DNA of 64,000 bases from Mycolicibacterium litorale (GCA_002007745.1 CP019882.1:2480001-2544000), one strand, 5' to 3'; positions 1-10,402 are shown, counted from the first letter of the stretch. The notes: a model not told the origin generated them from the letters alone. A program made the numbers and translations.

Positions 1-1794
1 GCACAAGAGCCACAACTGTCCAGCGAAGATGCTGCCGAACTAGAGGAGCTGCGCCGCGAGGCGGCGGTACTGCGCGAGCAGCTCGAAAACGCGGTAGGAC
101 AAGGCGGCGCGCGCAGCGCGCGCGATGTCCATCAGCTCGAGGCGCGGATCGACTCCCTGGCCGCGCGCAATGCCAAACTGATGGACACCCTCAAGGAGGC
201 GCGCCAGCAGCTCCTTGCCCTGCGCGAAGAGGTCGACCGGCTGGGCCAGCCGCCCAGCGGGTACGGGGTGCTGCTGGGTGCTCACGAGGACGACACCGTC
301 GACGTGTTCACCTCCGGCCGCAAGATGCGCCTGACCTGCTCACCCAACATCGACGTCAAGGTGCTCAAGAAGGGCCAGACCGTTCGGCTCAATGAGGCGT
401 TGACCGTCGTCGAGGCCGGTACCTACGAGTCGGTCGGGGAGATCAGCACCCTGCGCGAAATCCTCGCCGACGGACACCGGGCCCTGGTCGTCGGACATGC
501 CGACGAGGAGCGCATCGTCTGGCTCGCCGAACCGCTGGTCGCCATCGAGGACTTGCCACCCGAGGTGGCCGAGGACCTCGACGACGACCTGCGTCCGCGC
601 AAACTGCGCCCCGGCGACTCGCTGCTGGTCGACACCAAGGCGGGTTACGCGTTCGAGCGCATCCCGAAGGCCGAGGTCGAGGACTTGGTGCTGGAAGAAG
701 TGCCCGATGTCGCCTACAGCGATATCGGTGGCCTCACCCGGCAGATCGAGCAGATCCGCGACGCCGTCGAGCTGCCGTTCCTGCACAAGGAGCTCTACCG
801 CGAGTACGCGCTGCGGCCGCCCAAGGGTGTGCTGCTCTACGGTCCGCCCGGCTGCGGCAAGACGCTCATCGCCAAGGCGGTGGCCAACTCGCTGGCCAAG
901 AAGATGGCCGAGGTGCGCGGTGACGACGCTCGCGAGGCGAAGTCCTACTTCCTCAACATCAAGGGCCCCGAGCTGCTGAACAAGTTCGTCGGCGAGACCG
1001 AACGGCACATCCGGCTGATCTTCCAGCGGGCGCGGGAAAAGGCGTCCGAGGGAACCCCGGTGATCGTGTTCTTCGACGAGATGGACTCGATTTTCCGGAC
1101 TCGCGGCACCGGTGTGAGCTCGGATGTGGAGACCACGGTGGTGCCGCAGCTGCTCTCCGAGATCGACGGCGTGGAGGGGCTGGAGAACGTCATCGTGATC
1201 GGCGCCTCCAACCGCGAGGACATGATCGACCCGGCGATCCTGCGGCCCGGCCGCCTGGACGTCAAGATCAAGATCGAGCGGCCGGATGCCGAAGCGGCAC
1301 TGGACATCTTCAGTAAATATCTGACTGAAGACCTGCCGGTGAACGCCGACGACCTCGCCGAATTCGACGGCGATCGGGGACAGTGCGTGCGGGCGATGAT
1401 CGAGAAGGTCGTCGACCGGATGTACGCCGAGATCGACGACAACCGGTTCCTGGAGGTCACCTATGCCAATGGTGACAAGGAAGTCATGTACTTCAAGGAC
1501 TTCAACTCCGGTGCCATGATCCAGAACGTCGTGGACCGGGCCAAGAAGTACGCCATCAAGTCGGTCCTGGAAACCGGGCAGAAGGGTCTGCGGATCCAGC
1601 ACCTGCTCGACTCGATCGTCGATGAGTTCGCCGAGAACGAAGACCTGCCCAACACCACCAATCCGGATGACTGGGCCCGGATCTCGGGCAAGAAGGGCGA
1701 GCGGATCGTCTACATCCGCACCTTGGTCACCGGCAAGAGTTCGTCGGCCAGCAGGGCCATCGACACCGAGTCGAACCTGGGTCAGTACCTGTAA
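1..1794 (+). CDS. mpa: Proteasomal ATPase Mpa/ARC (5' end outside window)
   Basis: This AAA+ ring ATPase captures pupylated proteins, unfolds them and feeds them into the 20S proteasome. The frame is open from base 1 with no start codon that fits the family, so roughly a dozen N-terminal residues lie upstream. In-window residues about 10-70 are heptad-rich ([17 protein letters not shown]), the coiled coil that binds Pup. Two OB-type domains follow. Walker A GPPGCGKT is at 841-864 and Walker [10 protein letters not shown] near 1060-1086. The last residues are GQYL, the short C-terminal tail that docks onto the proteasome alpha ring. The sequence is near-identical to M. tuberculosis Mpa as I recall it. 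dop, pup and prcBA follow 3 kb downstream. Identity is secure. Confidence 0.98.
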   Translation, partial: AQEPQLSSEDAAELEELRREAAVLREQLENAVGQGGARSARDVHQLEARIDSLAARNAKLMDTLKEARQQLLALREEVDRLGQPPSGYGVLLGAHEDDTVDVFTSGRKMRLTCSPNIDVKVLKKGQTVRLNEALTVVEAGTYESVGEISTLREILADGHRALVVGHADEERIVWLAEPLVAIEDLPPEVAEDLDDDLRPRKLRPGDSLLVDTKAGYAFERIPKAEVEDLVLEEVPDVAYSDIGGLTRQIEQIRDAVELPFLHKELYREYALRPPKGVLLYGPPGCGKTLIAKAVANSLAKKMAEVRGDDAREAKSYFLNIKGPELLNKFVGETERHIRLIFQRAREKASEGTPVIVFFDEMDSIFRTRGTGVSSDVETTVVPQLLSEIDGVEGLENVIVIGASNREDMIDPAILRPGRLDVKIKIERPDAEAALDIFSKYLTEDLPVNADDLAEFDGDRGQCVRAMIEKVVDRMYAEIDDNRFLEVTYANGDKEVMYFKDFNSGAMIQNVVDRAKKYAIKSVLETGQKGLRIQHLLDSIVDEFAENEDLPNTTNPDDWARISGKKGERIVYIRTLVTGKSSSASRAIDTESNLGQYL

Positions 1795-1808
1795 AGACCG
1801 CAACGAAG

Positions 1809-1843
1809 ATCCCCGGCACGCCCGCGCGTGCCGGGGATTTTTT
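1809..1843 (+). terminator. Intrinsic terminator after mpa
   Basis: A perfect 13-bp stem (1809-1821 with 1826-1838) and a 4-base loop are followed by a run of six T (1838-1843). It begins 15 bases after the mpa stop. A U-tract this clear is uncommon in mycobacteria. The opposite-strand gene ends at 1855, so the element also separates the converging units. Confidence 0.9.
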
Positions 1844-1854
1844 CCCTACGACGT

Positions 1855-2466
1855 TCAGAACTCCAGCGAGTAGGTGTTGGCCAGGTCGTCCTGGGTGACG
1901 TGGGCGTCGCGGGTCGTCGTGTCGACGCTCAACCGCTCGGTGAGGGTTCGGGTCTGGTACGTCCAGCCTTCGGGCAGGTTCAGGCGTGAACCGATCTGGG
2001 CCAGATCGTCCAGGGTGAGGCCGGCGTCGACGATCTGGCTGTAGGTCTGCATCACCCACTGTTGACCCTGCGGGTCGACCAGTTCGAACACCGGCCGTCC
2101 GGCGTCGAAGTTGAACACCGTTTTGCGGTCCACCCGATTCACGCTGTAGGGGGCGGGATTCATCGACGACATCGCGACGGTGGCCTGCTTGATCATCTCG
2201 ATGCCACCGAAGGTCTTGGTCTCCTGCTCGCCGCCGGCGACCTTCTCGATACTGCTCATCAACCAGTATCGGGGACCGTTGAGCAGCGCCGCGACCGCAC
2301 CGTTCTCCTTGGCGATGGCCTCGGCGTCCAGCTTGTCCCACAGTTCGGCGGGGCAGTCGTTGAGTGGGTAGCTGTTGTAGACGCTGGCTTCCGGACCAGC
2401 CTCGGTCACCGTGACGAGGAGGACCTCGCCGTACCGTTTGTTGAACACGTCATCGGGCTCTGTCAT
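1855..2466 (-). CDS. Conserved hypothetical protein (Rv2114-like)
   Basis: A 203-residue acidic soluble protein with no signal peptide or membrane segment and no catalytic motif that I recognise. By position (next to mpa, opposite orientation, after an Rv2113-like membrane gene) and size it matches what I recall of Rv2114 in M. tuberculosis. The ATG at 2466 lies inside the 3' end of the preceding gene (17-bp overlap), so it is probably translationally coupled as the last gene of a three-gene operon. Co-occurrence with two membrane paralogues suggests a cytoplasmic partner of those proteins. No function can be assigned. Confidence 0.75.
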   Translation of the reverse strand: MTEPDDVFNKRYGEVLLVTVTEAGPEASVYNSYPLNDCPAELWDKLDAEAIAKENGAVAALLNGPRYWLMSSIEKVAGGEQETKTFGGIEMIKQATVAMSSMNPAPYSVNRVDRKTVFNFDAGRPVFELVDPQGQQWVMQTYSQIVDAGLTLDDLAQIGSRLNLPEGWTYQTRTLTERLSVDTTTRDAHVTQDDLANTYSLEF

Positions 2467-3613
2467 GGTGTTCCTCCATCTCCAGGTAGGCGTCGCGGCC
2501 GGCCAGGCTCACCGCGACGTCGGCGATCAACGGGTCGAAGAACCGCTGTCGGTACAGCGGGTCGACGCTGGTGCTGACGGTGAAATACAGCCCGGACAGT
2601 ACCGCCACGAACAGTGAGGTGTGCACGACGGTCTGGGGTATCGGTACATGGATTCCGAACCATGTACCCGCACAAGGGGGTTCACCGACTTCACAGAATT
2701 GTTCACCCGACCACAGGACCGTCACGTCGTCGGGGATGGCGATGGTTCCCAGGGCCAGGAAGAAGACGAACAGACCGGTCGTGAAGAACGCCACCTGGAT
2801 GGCCTGCGCGACGACCATGACCGCGACGACGTTGATCTGTTCGGCGAACGACAGCGGCGTGCGGACCGGATCGGTGGCGGTGGCCAACGGAGTGCCGTTC
2901 AGCAGCGCGGCGGTGTCGTGTTGCCCCGACCGGTCCTCGCGCAGCGCCCGAACCTCATCGCGAATGGTGACCACCATGAAGACGATAGCCACCAGTGACA
3001 GGAAACCTATTGTCTGCCAAAGCCGTTCACGGCTCATTCGGGCCGACAACTGCCACAGTTCACCGGTGAAATAGACCACCACGGTCAACATGAGCAGCGG
3101 CAGGGCGCGGCTCATCAGTGTGCCGAGCGCACCGAACTGGAGCCAGGCGAAGCGGAACGCCCACAAGACGATCGACCCGATGCCCAGGTAGGTCAGCCAC
3201 ACCGCCAGCATCGCGACGACCCCGAAACCGGCGACCTCGGCGACCGTCAACCCGGTCCACCCGCGATCGGCGAGCGGGAAGCCCACGACGAACAGTGCCA
3301 TCACGAACAATGCGGCGCCGCGTCGCCCCGCTTCGCTGCGGGTGGTCCCGGCCCGGTGCAGCAGGTAGAGCACGAAGGGTGCGGCGGCCAGCACCACTGC
3401 CATGACTGCCAGCCGGATAACGGTGCGCACCGCGGCGCTGCCGTCGCTGAGGTCGGCGGCCAGCGCGGTCACCGCGATCGCCGCGCCGATGCCGCTGACC
3501 ACCGGGGCGGCCCGCTCGATCAACGCACGTGAACGCACGCGACGGGTCAGCACCAGCGGCAGGCCGCGGCCGAGGAACCACTCGTGGACAGCGCGGGTGT
3601 CTGGCGCGGACAT
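2450..3613 (-). CDS. Integral membrane protein (Rv2113-like), paralogue 2
   Basis: A 387-residue polytopic protein with about eight hydrophobic segments. The N-terminal WFLGRGLPLVL and the C-terminal YRQRFFDPLIADV motifs are shared with the gene immediately upstream, so the two are tandem paralogues. The ATG at 3613 comes one base after the upstream stop codon, which indicates one operon. A cytosolic loop (around residues 210-250, REDRSGQHDTAALLNG) separates the N- and C-terminal membrane halves. No transporter or enzyme signature is visible. M. tuberculosis, as I recall it, has a single gene here (Rv2113). Membrane protein of unknown function. Confidence 0.8.
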   Translation of the reverse strand: MSAPDTRAVHEWFLGRGLPLVLTRRVRSRALIERAAPVVSGIGAAIAVTALAADLSDGSAAVRTVIRLAVMAVVLAAAPFVLYLLHRAGTTRSEAGRRGAALFVMALFVVGFPLADRGWTGLTVAEVAGFGVVAMLAVWLTYLGIGSIVLWAFRFAWLQFGALGTLMSRALPLLMLTVVVYFTGELWQLSARMSRERLWQTIGFLSLVAIVFMVVTIRDEVRALREDRSGQHDTAALLNGTPLATATDPVRTPLSFAEQINVVAVMVVAQAIQVAFFTTGLFVFFLALGTIAIPDDVTVLWSGEQFCEVGEPPCAGTWFGIHVPIPQTVVHTSLFVAVLSGLYFTVSTSVDPLYRQRFFDPLIADVAVSLAGRDAYLEMEEHHDRAR

Positions 3614-3614
3614 C

Positions 3615-4757
3615 TCAGTGCCCCGGCAGCGCCGTGCGATACCGGCGGCGCGCGACCAGGGTGAGGCGCAGGTCGTCGAGTAACGGGTCGAGGAACTGCG
3701 AGCGGTATTCCTTGTCCGTCACCGTTTTTGCGGCCAGGTACATGAACGTGATGGCGGTGAGCATCATGGTGGTCTGGATCAACGGGTCCGGGATGGGCAA
3801 TGTCATCCCCAGGAAGGTGCCATCGCTGCGGCCGCTGCCGCGCGTCCAGGCATCCAGTACCTCCGGGCTGACCACGATGAGGCCGAGCAGGCCGAAGATC
3901 AGTCCGGTCGCGAGAGCGACGGCAAGCACCTGGCCCACCTGGGAGGCGGCGACGACGAACACCACGTTGGCGCGCTCGGCCCGCGACAGCGGGTCGACGC
4001 CGGGTTGGTCGGCGACGTCGGCGAACGGGGTGCCGGCCAGGCGGTCCTGGTCCCCGGGCTCCGGCTCCGGGGAGGCCAGGACCGGACGAACCCGTTCCAG
4101 GGTGTGCGAGACCAGGAACGCCGCGGCGATGAGGAACAAGAACCCGACCGCCACCCACAGCCGGATGCGGCTGATCATGGCCGCCATCAGCCACACATAA
4201 GTGTTGAAGAACACCAGGAAGGTCAGGAGCACCACCGGCAGCGCGCGCACGAACATCCCGCTCACCAGGGCGAGATTCGACATGGTGTCGCGGGCCGCCC
4301 AGCCCAGGATGGACCCCACCCCTGACGCCGTGGCGACCAGGATGGCGGCGACGCCGATCGCCGTCACCATGACGTTGATCAGCTGCCGCGAACTGGGGCC
4401 GCCGAAAATCGCCCCCAGGGCGATGGTCACCAGCGAGATGTTGGCGGCCACCGACCGGCCGACCGCGCCCTCAATCCGGGAGACCAGCCAACCGACCACG
4501 GCGGCCAGTGGCAGCACCAGCGCCAGCAGCGCGAGGATGAACCCTTCGGAGACGGTCGGGCGGCCGTTGATGTCGATGGTGTGCTTGCCCGACAACGCCA
4601 CCACCAGGATCGAGTTGGCGGCGATCAGGGCGGCACCGGCCAATGCCGGCGCCGAGCGCGTCCACACCTGCCGGACCAGTGCCCCGCGCCGCACCACTGC
4701 CGGCAGCCCCCGGACCAGAAACCAGTGCTCGGCGGCGAGGCGATCCGGTGCTGTCAT
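3615..4757 (-). CDS. Integral membrane protein (Rv2113-like), paralogue 1
   Basis: A 380-residue polytopic membrane protein and first gene of the minus-strand operon. It shares architecture and motifs with the next gene: EHWFLVRGLPAVV near the N-terminus, the RALPVVLLTFLVFF segment, a charged loop (SPEPEPGDQDRLAGTPF) and YRSQFLDPLLDDLRL near the end. It is probably the product of a tandem duplication that has since diverged. It is divergent from dop, with a 103-bp intergenic region that must hold both promoters. Its function is unknown. Co-location with the Pup system is conserved, but that alone is not evidence for a role in it. Confidence 0.8.
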   Translation of the reverse strand: MTAPDRLAAEHWFLVRGLPAVVRRGALVRQVWTRSAPALAGAALIAANSILVVALSGKHTIDINGRPTVSEGFILALLALVLPLAAVVGWLVSRIEGAVGRSVAANISLVTIALGAIFGGPSSRQLINVMVTAIGVAAILVATASGVGSILGWAARDTMSNLALVSGMFVRALPVVLLTFLVFFNTYVWLMAAMISRIRLWVAVGFLFLIAAAFLVSHTLERVRPVLASPEPEPGDQDRLAGTPFADVADQPGVDPLSRAERANVVFVVAASQVGQVLAVALATGLIFGLLGLIVVSPEVLDAWTRGSGRSDGTFLGMTLPIPDPLIQTTMMLTAITFMYLAAKTVTDKEYRSQFLDPLLDDLRLTLVARRRYRTALPGH

Positions 4758-4848
4758 GGTTCTGTGGCTCCGATGTGGAGGCTTTCGGGTGAGGTCACCC
4801 TAGCCGGAAGTCGCGCCGTCCACCGGTGAGGCGCGCAACGTGCCCCGT

Positions 4849-4854
4849 TAGGCT
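4849..4854 (+). promoter_or_regulatory. -10 element of dop, leaderless type
   Basis: TAGGCT ends six bases before the dop ATG at 4861, the spacing expected if transcription starts on the A of the ATG. There is no Shine-Dalgarno. The same hexamer precedes pafA and pafB. Confidence 0.6.
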
Positions 4855-4860
4855 GTGTCC

Positions 4861-6369
4861 ATGCAACGGATTATCGGGACCGAGGTCGAGTACGGCATCT
4901 CCTCGCCGTCCGATCCGACCGCCAATCCGATTCTGACTTCCACCCAGGCGGTCCTGGCCTATGCGGCGGCCGCCGGTATCCAGCGGGCCAAGCGCACCCG
5001 GTGGGACTACGAGGTGGAATCACCGCTGCGCGACGCCCGCGGCTTCGATTTGAGCCGGGCGTCCGGCCCGCCGCCGGTGGTCGACGCCGACGAGGTCGGT
5101 GCGGCCAACATGATCCTGACCAACGGCGCCCGGCTGTACGTCGACCACGCCCACCCGGAGTACTCCGCACCCGAGGTCACCGACCCGCTCGACGCGGTGA
5201 TCTGGGACAAGGCCGGCGAGCGGGTGATGGAGGCCGCCGCCCGGCACGTGGCCAGCGTGCCCGGTGCGGCGAAGCTGCAGTTGTACAAGAACAACGTCGA
5301 CGGCAAGGGCGCGTCCTACGGCACCCACGAGAACTACCTGATGAGCCGTCAGACGCCGTTCTCGGCGGTCATCGCGGGGCTGACGCCGTTCATGGTGTCC
5401 CGTCAGGTCGTCACCGGCTCCGGCCGGGTCGGCATCGGCCCGTCCGGTGACGAGCCCGGGTTCCAGCTGTCTCAGCGGTCCGACTACATCGAGGTCGAAG
5501 TCGGTCTGGAGACCACCCTCAAGCGCGGCATCATCAACACCCGCGACGAGCCGCACGCCGACGCCGACAAGTACCGGCGGCTGCACGTCATCATCGGCGA
5601 CGCCAATCTCGCCGAAACCTCGACCTATCTCAAGGTGGGCACCACCTCGCTGGTTCTCGACCTGATCGAGGAGGGGCCGCTGCACGGCCTGGACCTCTCC
5701 GATCTGGCGTTGGCCCGGCCGGTGCACGCGGTGCATGTGATCAGCCGCGATCCGTCGCTGCGGGCCACCGTGGCGCTGGCCGACGGTCGTGAGCTCACCG
5801 CGCTGGCGCTGCAGCGGATCTACCTGGATCGGGTGGCCAAGCTGCTGGACGCCCGGGATCCCGATCCGCGCGCCGCCGATGTCGTCGAGACCTGGGCCCA
5901 CGTGCTGGACCTGCTGGAGCGCGACCCGATGGAGTGCGCGGAGTTGCTCGACTGGCCGGCCAAGCTGCGACTGCTCGAGGGGTTCCGGCAGCGTGAGAAC
6001 CTCAGCTGGTCTGCGCCGCGGTTGCACCTGGTCGATCTGCAGTACTCCGACGTGCGACTGGACAAGGGTCTGTACAACCGGCTGGTTGCCCGCGGTTCGA
6101 TGAAGCGGCTGGTGACCGAGCAGCAGGTGATCGACGCGGTGGACAACCCCCCGACGGACACCCGGGCGTATTTCCGGGGTGAGTGCCTGCGCCGGTTCGG
6201 TGCCGACATCGCCGCGGCGAGCTGGGATTCGGTGATCTTCGATCTGGGCGGGGATTCGCTGGTCCGGATTCCGACGCTGGAGCCGCTGCGCGGCAGTAAG
6301 GCCCACGTCGGAGCGTTGCTGGATTCGGTCGACAGCGCAGCGGAATTGGTGGAACAACTCACGACCTGA
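4861..6369 (+). CDS. dop: Deamidase/depupylase of Pup (Dop)
   Basis: Dop converts the C-terminal Gln of Pup to Glu and also removes Pup from substrates. The 502-residue protein is of the glutamine-synthetase-like PafA/Dop fold. It carries the N-terminal TEVEYGIS segment with the metal-binding Glu, and [12 protein letters not shown] containing Asp95, the family's catalytic Asp. It has the Dop-specific insertion near residues 40-80 that is absent from PafA, and [20 protein letters not shown]. The ATG at 4861 is chosen over the in-frame GTG at 4855 because homologues start MQRIIGTE and because of the TAGGCT element at 4849. pup follows 105 bp downstream and has a C-terminal Gln, so Dop is needed here. 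Confidence 0.98.
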   Translation: MQRIIGTEVEYGISSPSDPTANPILTSTQAVLAYAAAAGIQRAKRTRWDYEVESPLRDARGFDLSRASGPPPVVDADEVGAANMILTNGARLYVDHAHPEYSAPEVTDPLDAVIWDKAGERVMEAAARHVASVPGAAKLQLYKNNVDGKGASYGTHENYLMSRQTPFSAVIAGLTPFMVSRQVVTGSGRVGIGPSGDEPGFQLSQRSDYIEVEVGLETTLKRGIINTRDEPHADADKYRRLHVIIGDANLAETSTYLKVGTTSLVLDLIEEGPLHGLDLSDLALARPVHAVHVISRDPSLRATVALADGRELTALALQRIYLDRVAKLLDARDPDPRAADVVETWAHVLDLLERDPMECAELLDWPAKLRLLEGFRQRENLSWSAPRLHLVDLQYSDVRLDKGLYNRLVARGSMKRLVTEQQVIDAVDNPPTDTRAYFRGECLRRFGADIAAASWDSVIFDLGGDSLVRIPTLEPLRGSKAHVGALLDSVDSAAELVEQLTT

Positions 6370-6474
6370 CGTTCGTTAGAGCAAGCAAGACCGGTCCTGA
6401 CCGGTAGTGTGGAGGAACCGGCGGCCCGTACCGGATGGCACGACTCGGTCGCCGATGACGAGCAGGAGGCAGCG

Positions 6475-6669
6475 ATGGCTCAAGAGCAGACCAAGCGTGG
6501 CGGCGGTGGCGGCGAGGACGATGACCTCGGCGGCAGCGGTGCCGGCGGCCAGGAGCGTCGCGACAAGCTCGCCGAGGAGACCGACGATCTGCTGGATGAG
6601 ATCGACGACGTCCTCGAGGAGAACGCCGAAGACTTCGTGCGCGCGTACGTCCAAAAGGGCGGCCAGTGA
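6475..6669 (+). CDS. pup: Prokaryotic ubiquitin-like protein Pup
   Basis: Pup is a 64-residue, intrinsically disordered, highly acidic protein tag that PafA attaches to lysines of proteins destined for the proteasome. It starts [12 protein letters not shown] and ends VQKGGQ. The terminal Gln shows that the encoded form is the inactive Pup-Gln that Dop must deamidate. The helix-forming middle part ([20 protein letters not shown]) is the Mpa-binding region. The ATG at 6475 is preceded by a good Shine-Dalgarno (AGGAGG, 6464-6469), unlike the leaderless dop. Its stop overlaps the prcB start (GTGA), so pup, prcB and prcA are one operon. Confidence 0.98.
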   Translation: MAQEQTKRGGGGGEDDDLGGSGAGGQERRDKLAEETDDLLDEIDDVLEENAEDFVRAYVQKGGQ

Positions 6670-7556
6670 CCTGGCCCTTTCCCGAACGTCTGGCCATTAG
6701 TTCACCCACCACAGATCTGTCTTCGTTCTCTGAGTTCCTCCGGCGCGAGGCTCCGCAACTGCTGCCGACCGCTGCCGGTATAGGTGCCGGATTCGACCAG
6801 TCGCTGCCTGGCGCCGCGCTGCCGCACGGCACCACGATCGTCGCCCTGCGCTACCCGGGCGGGGTGCTGATCGCCGGTGACCGCCGGTCGACGCAGGGCA
6901 ACATGATCGCCGGCCGCGACGTCCAGAAGGTGTACATCACCGACGACTACACCGCGACCGGCATCGCGGGCACCGCGGCCATCGCCGTCGAGTTCGCCCG
7001 GCTCTACGCCGTCGAACTCGAGCATTACGAGAAGGTCGAAGGCGTGCCTTTGACGTTCCGCGGCAAGGTCAACCGGCTCTCCACGATGGTGCGCGGCAAC
7101 CTCGGGGCCGCCTTGCAGGGCTTCGTCGCGTTGCCGCTGCTGGTCGGCTACGACCTCGACGACCCGGACCCGCAGGCTGCGGGCCGCATCGTGTCGTTCG
7201 ACGCCGCTGGCGGGTGGAACATCGAGGAAGAGGGCTACCAGTCGGTGGGCTCGGGCTCGCTGTTCGCGAAATCGTCGATCAAGAAGTTGTATGCCGGTGT
7301 GAGCGATGCTGATTCGGCGCTGAAGGCGGCCGTGGAGGCGCTCTACGACGCCGCCGACGACGACTCCGCCACTGGCGGACCGGACCTGGTCCGGGGGATC
7401 TTCCCGACCGCGGTGACGATCGAGGCCGATGGCGCCGTCGAGGTGGCCGAGGAGCGGATCTCCCGGCTGGCCCGCGAGGTCATCGAGAATCGTTCGCACA
7501 CCAACACATTCGGTCCCGGCAAGGGACCGAGCAACGAGGCACCCCGGGTGGACTGA
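6666..7556 (+). CDS. prcB: 20S proteasome beta subunit (catalytic)
   Basis: The proteolytic beta subunit has 296 residues. The first 55 form a propeptide that is removed autocatalytically before Thr56 (ALPHG then TTIVAL), and this threonine becomes the N-terminal nucleophile. GDRRSTQGN and the later GSGSLFAKS are typical family segments. The GTG start at 6666 overlaps the pup stop by four bases, indicating translational coupling. The stop at 7556 directly abuts the prcA start. The product assembles with PrcA into the alpha7-beta7-beta7-alpha7 cylinder that Mpa feeds. Confidence 0.98.
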   Translation: MTWPFPERLAISSPTTDLSSFSEFLRREAPQLLPTAAGIGAGFDQSLPGAALPHGTTIVALRYPGGVLIAGDRRSTQGNMIAGRDVQKVYITDDYTATGIAGTAAIAVEFARLYAVELEHYEKVEGVPLTFRGKVNRLSTMVRGNLGAALQGFVALPLLVGYDLDDPDPQAAGRIVSFDAAGGWNIEEEGYQSVGSGSLFAKSSIKKLYAGVSDADSALKAAVEALYDAADDDSATGGPDLVRGIFPTAVTIEADGAVEVAEERISRLAREVIENRSHTNTFGPGKGPSNEAPRVD

Positions 7557-8321
7557 GTGAGCTTCCCATATTTCATCTCGCCTGAGCAGGCGATGCGTGA
7601 GCGTTCCGAGCTTGCGCGCAAGGGCATTGCCCGCGGTCGCAGCGTCATCGTGCTCACCTATGACTCCGGCGTGCTGTTCGTCGCCGAGAACCCTTCGCGC
7701 TCTCTGCAGAAGGTCAGCGAGCTCTACGACCGGGTCGGTTTCGCGGCGGTGGGCCGGTTCAACGAGTTCGACAACCTGCGCCGCGGCGGCATCCAGTTCG
7801 CCGACACCCGCGGGTACGCCTACGATCGCCGGGACGTGACCGGGCGACAGCTGGCCAACGTCTACGCCCAGACCCTCGGCACCATCTTCACCGAGCAGGC
7901 CAAGCCCTACGAGGTCGAGTTGTGCGTGGCCGAGGTGGCGCACTTCGGCGAGACCAAACCGCCTGAGCTGTACCGGATCACCTATGACGGGTCGATCGCC
8001 GACGAACCACGTTTCGTGGTGATGGGCGGCACCACCGAACCGATCATCGGTGCGCTCAAGGAGTCCTATTCGGAGAACGCCGAACTGGGCGACGCGGTCC
8101 GGATCGCTGTCGAGGCGCTGCGTGCCGGGATCACCAGCACGTCAGGCAATGCCACCCCGCCGGCCGAGCCGAGGGTGCTCGGACCGGCCACCCTGGAAGT
8201 GGCGATCCTGGACGCGAATCGGCCCCGCCGGGCGTTCCGGCGTATCACCGGCGCCGCGCTGGAAGCCCTTCTGCCCAAGGCGGATGCGGCTGAAGCCGCG
8301 CAAGCCCAGCCTGACGCCTGA
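7557..8321 (+). CDS. prcA: 20S proteasome alpha subunit
   Basis: The 254-residue alpha subunit forms the outer rings and the gate of the proteasome. It begins [29 protein letters not shown], the family N-terminus that closes the pore, and lacks the propeptide and catalytic Thr of the beta subunit. The GTG at 7557 follows the prcB TGA without a spacer. The C-terminal tail is Ala-rich ([14 protein letters not shown]). It is the last gene of pup-prcB-prcA; the next gene is on the opposite strand and ends 61 bp away. I see no convincing hairpin in that gap. Confidence 0.98.
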   Translation: MSFPYFISPEQAMRERSELARKGIARGRSVIVLTYDSGVLFVAENPSRSLQKVSELYDRVGFAAVGRFNEFDNLRRGGIQFADTRGYAYDRRDVTGRQLANVYAQTLGTIFTEQAKPYEVELCVAEVAHFGETKPPELYRITYDGSIADEPRFVVMGGTTEPIIGALKESYSENAELGDAVRIAVEALRAGITSTSGNATPPAEPRVLGPATLEVAILDANRPRRAFRRITGAALEALLPKADAAEAAQAQPDA

Positions 8322-8382
8322 CCTCGTTGCTGCACCGCCAAGCCCGACCGGCCTGAGGAACTGTTGGCCGGGGGCGTGGATC

Positions 8383-10179
8383 TCAGAGTTGGTGTCGGAC
8401 TCGGCCATTCACCATGGTCATGGTGACGGTGGCACTGTGGATGTCGGGTGGGTGCACCTCGAAGATGTTGGTGTCCAGCACGATCAGGTCGGCGTTTTTG
8501 CCGACCTCGATCGAGCCGACCTTGTCGTCGAGGCGCAGTTGGTAGGCGGCGCCCAGGGTGTTGGCGTGTACTGCCTCGGCGACGGTGAGTCGCTGGTCCA
8601 CCGGCGACAGCACGGGAGAGTCTGGCGCGCCGATGAGTTGGCGGGTCACCCCGATCTGAATGGCGTCGAGCGGTTTGTAGGTGGACAGGTACGCAGCGGC
8701 GGGCCAGTCTGTCCCCAGTGAGATCCGTCCGCCGGATCGGAGAATGTCCTGCGGTCGGTACAAGAGGTCCTGGCGTGGGTGGCCGTAGCGGTCTCCCAAG
8801 CTGTCCAAGGTGCTGGGATCGGCGGAGAACCAGTTGGCCGAGAACTGGCCGATGACACCGAGTTCGCCGAATCGCTGACCGTCGGGGTCTTGGACGTAGA
8901 CCAGATGGGCGATGGAGTGTCGACGGTCGCGTTCGGGGTTCACCCCCATGGCCGCCTCGATGGAATCGAGACCGGTGCGAACGGTGCGTTCACCGCATGC
9001 GTGAATGTGGACGTCGAAACCGGCGGCGTCCACCTCGCGCACGAGTCGGTGCCACTGCTCCTCGGTGAACGGGGACGCGCCGATCGAGTCGGGTCTGTCT
9101 CTGTAGGGTTCGATCAGCCAGGCGGTGTATCCCTCTTGTGTTCCGTCCCCGATGATCTTCACCACGTTGACGTTCACCAGGTCGGTCGATACTCGGCTCC
9201 GGATGTCGATCAGTCTGGCCACAACATCGTCTATCGGTGGCGATTTCACGCTGTACGAGGCGACTACACGAAACGGCAGGGCTCCGCGCTTGTCGAGGTC
9301 GGCGTACAAGCCGATCATCGACTCTTGGTCATCCCCGATCGGTGGCACGCCGGCGTCGAACACGGTGGTGATGCCGGCAGCGGAAGCCTTGGGTAACCAC
9401 GTCTCCAGCAGCTTGAGCATGGACTGTGCCGATATCGGTTCGACGGCGTTGACCACGTTCAGCAGCGCGTCCACTTCCAGGATGTAGCCGGTAGCGTCGC
9501 CATTGCCGTCGCGGACGTAGTAGCTGAAGCCTGGGACGGGGTCTGGAGTGCCGCGGTTGATGCCCGCGATGTCGAGTGCTTTGGTGTTGGCCCACAGGCT
9601 GTGTCCGTCGATGGCGAAGAAGAATGCGGGCCGATCGGGCAGCACGTCATCCAGGTCGGCGCGGTCGGGCCCGTTGGGTCCGAACATGTCCACCCGCCAA
9701 CCGAAGCCGCGCACCGGGCCGTCGGGGTGTTCCCGTGCATAGGTGGAGATCTCGGTCAGTGCTTCCTCGCGGGTGGCGACCTGGAGGTCGACACCGCTAC
9801 TCAGGAACGCGCCTAGAAACGGGTGGATGTGCCCCTCGACGAAGCCCGGCATCAGCAACTTGCCGCCGAGGTCGACGACCGTGGTGTGCGGCCCGACGAG
9901 AGCCATCGCGCCCGCTTCGTCGCCCACATAGGCGACCTTGGTACCGGTGATGGCCACTGCCTGAGCCCACGGTTGCGCGGGTGCCACCGTGTAGACACGA
10001 CCATTCCGAAACACGAAGTCTGCGTTGGCATTTGCACCTGCATTCGGTTGCCTCGCGCAGGCCGACGCGGTGGCGGCGACGGCCGACACGGTTGCGGCCC
10101 GCAGAATCGTCCGTCGGTTCAATACTTTGCCAGATCCGAATGAACTGAGGTGTGATGCCCATTCGCACGCAGTGCACAC
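8383..10179 (-). CDS. Exported YtcJ-type amidohydrolase (amidohydrolase 3 family)
   Basis: A 598-residue metal-dependent hydrolase of the amidohydrolase superfamily, YtcJ/AepA-like; the substrate cannot be predicted. Metal-ligand motifs are EGHIHPFLG, DVHIHACGERT, RRHSIAHLVYV and SLGTDWPAAA, in family order. The N-terminus has a twin arginine (NRRTILRAA), a hydrophobic stretch and a Cys (TASAC), so it could be a Tat-exported lipoprotein; tatA and tatC lie 7 kb away. The GTG at 10179 has a good Shine-Dalgarno (GGAGGG on the minus strand). A TTG at 10122 would start one residue before the Arg pair. This gene begins the accessory block that splits the proteasome genes from pafA. Confidence 0.85.
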   Translation of the reverse strand: MCTACEWASHLSSFGSGKVLNRRTILRAATVSAVAATASACARQPNAGANANADFVFRNGRVYTVAPAQPWAQAVAITGTKVAYVGDEAGAMALVGPHTTVVDLGGKLLMPGFVEGHIHPFLGAFLSSGVDLQVATREEALTEISTYAREHPDGPVRGFGWRVDMFGPNGPDRADLDDVLPDRPAFFFAIDGHSLWANTKALDIAGINRGTPDPVPGFSYYVRDGNGDATGYILEVDALLNVVNAVEPISAQSMLKLLETWLPKASAAGITTVFDAGVPPIGDDQESMIGLYADLDKRGALPFRVVASYSVKSPPIDDVVARLIDIRSRVSTDLVNVNVVKIIGDGTQEGYTAWLIEPYRDRPDSIGASPFTEEQWHRLVREVDAAGFDVHIHACGERTVRTGLDSIEAAMGVNPERDRRHSIAHLVYVQDPDGQRFGELGVIGQFSANWFSADPSTLDSLGDRYGHPRQDLLYRPQDILRSGGRISLGTDWPAAAYLSTYKPLDAIQIGVTRQLIGAPDSPVLSPVDQRLTVAEAVHANTLGAAYQLRLDDKVGSIEVGKNADLIVLDTNIFEVHPPDIHSATVTMTMVNGRVRHQL

Positions 10180-10332
10180 AGCTGCCCTCCGGATTCATCA
10201 GCGACTTCTCTTGCATCTGCCGGACTCGCACGCTAACAACTCTGAGCTGCAAAGACGGGAGGTTTGAGCGAAACGTACAGCAGATGGCCGAAGGGTGAAG
10301 TTCCGATTGCTGTAAAAACGAGTGCCAGTAAA

Positions 10333-10362
10333 CTGACGTAAACGATAATTTGCGGGTATGCT
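10333..10362 (+). promoter_or_regulatory. Candidate promoter of the LpqN-like gene
   Basis: CTGACG (10333-10338), an 18-base spacer and TATGCT (10357-10362) resemble a housekeeping promoter. They lie 40 bp upstream of the ATG at 10403, in a 223-bp divergent region that is visibly AT-richer than its surroundings. No other gene is seen in that region. Confidence 0.4.
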
Positions 10363-10402
10363 CCGTCCTCGACCACGTTGGAGGGGAAGGTTCGCAGCCG
10401 AT

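Noticed and set aside
340..1803. 487-codon open frame on the minus strand across mpa
   Set aside because: It is a GC-rich shadow of mpa with no protein family resemblance; the plus frame is a known, conserved gene.
5020..6357. 445-codon minus-strand open frame within dop
   Set aside because: Shadow frame; dop is conserved along its length.
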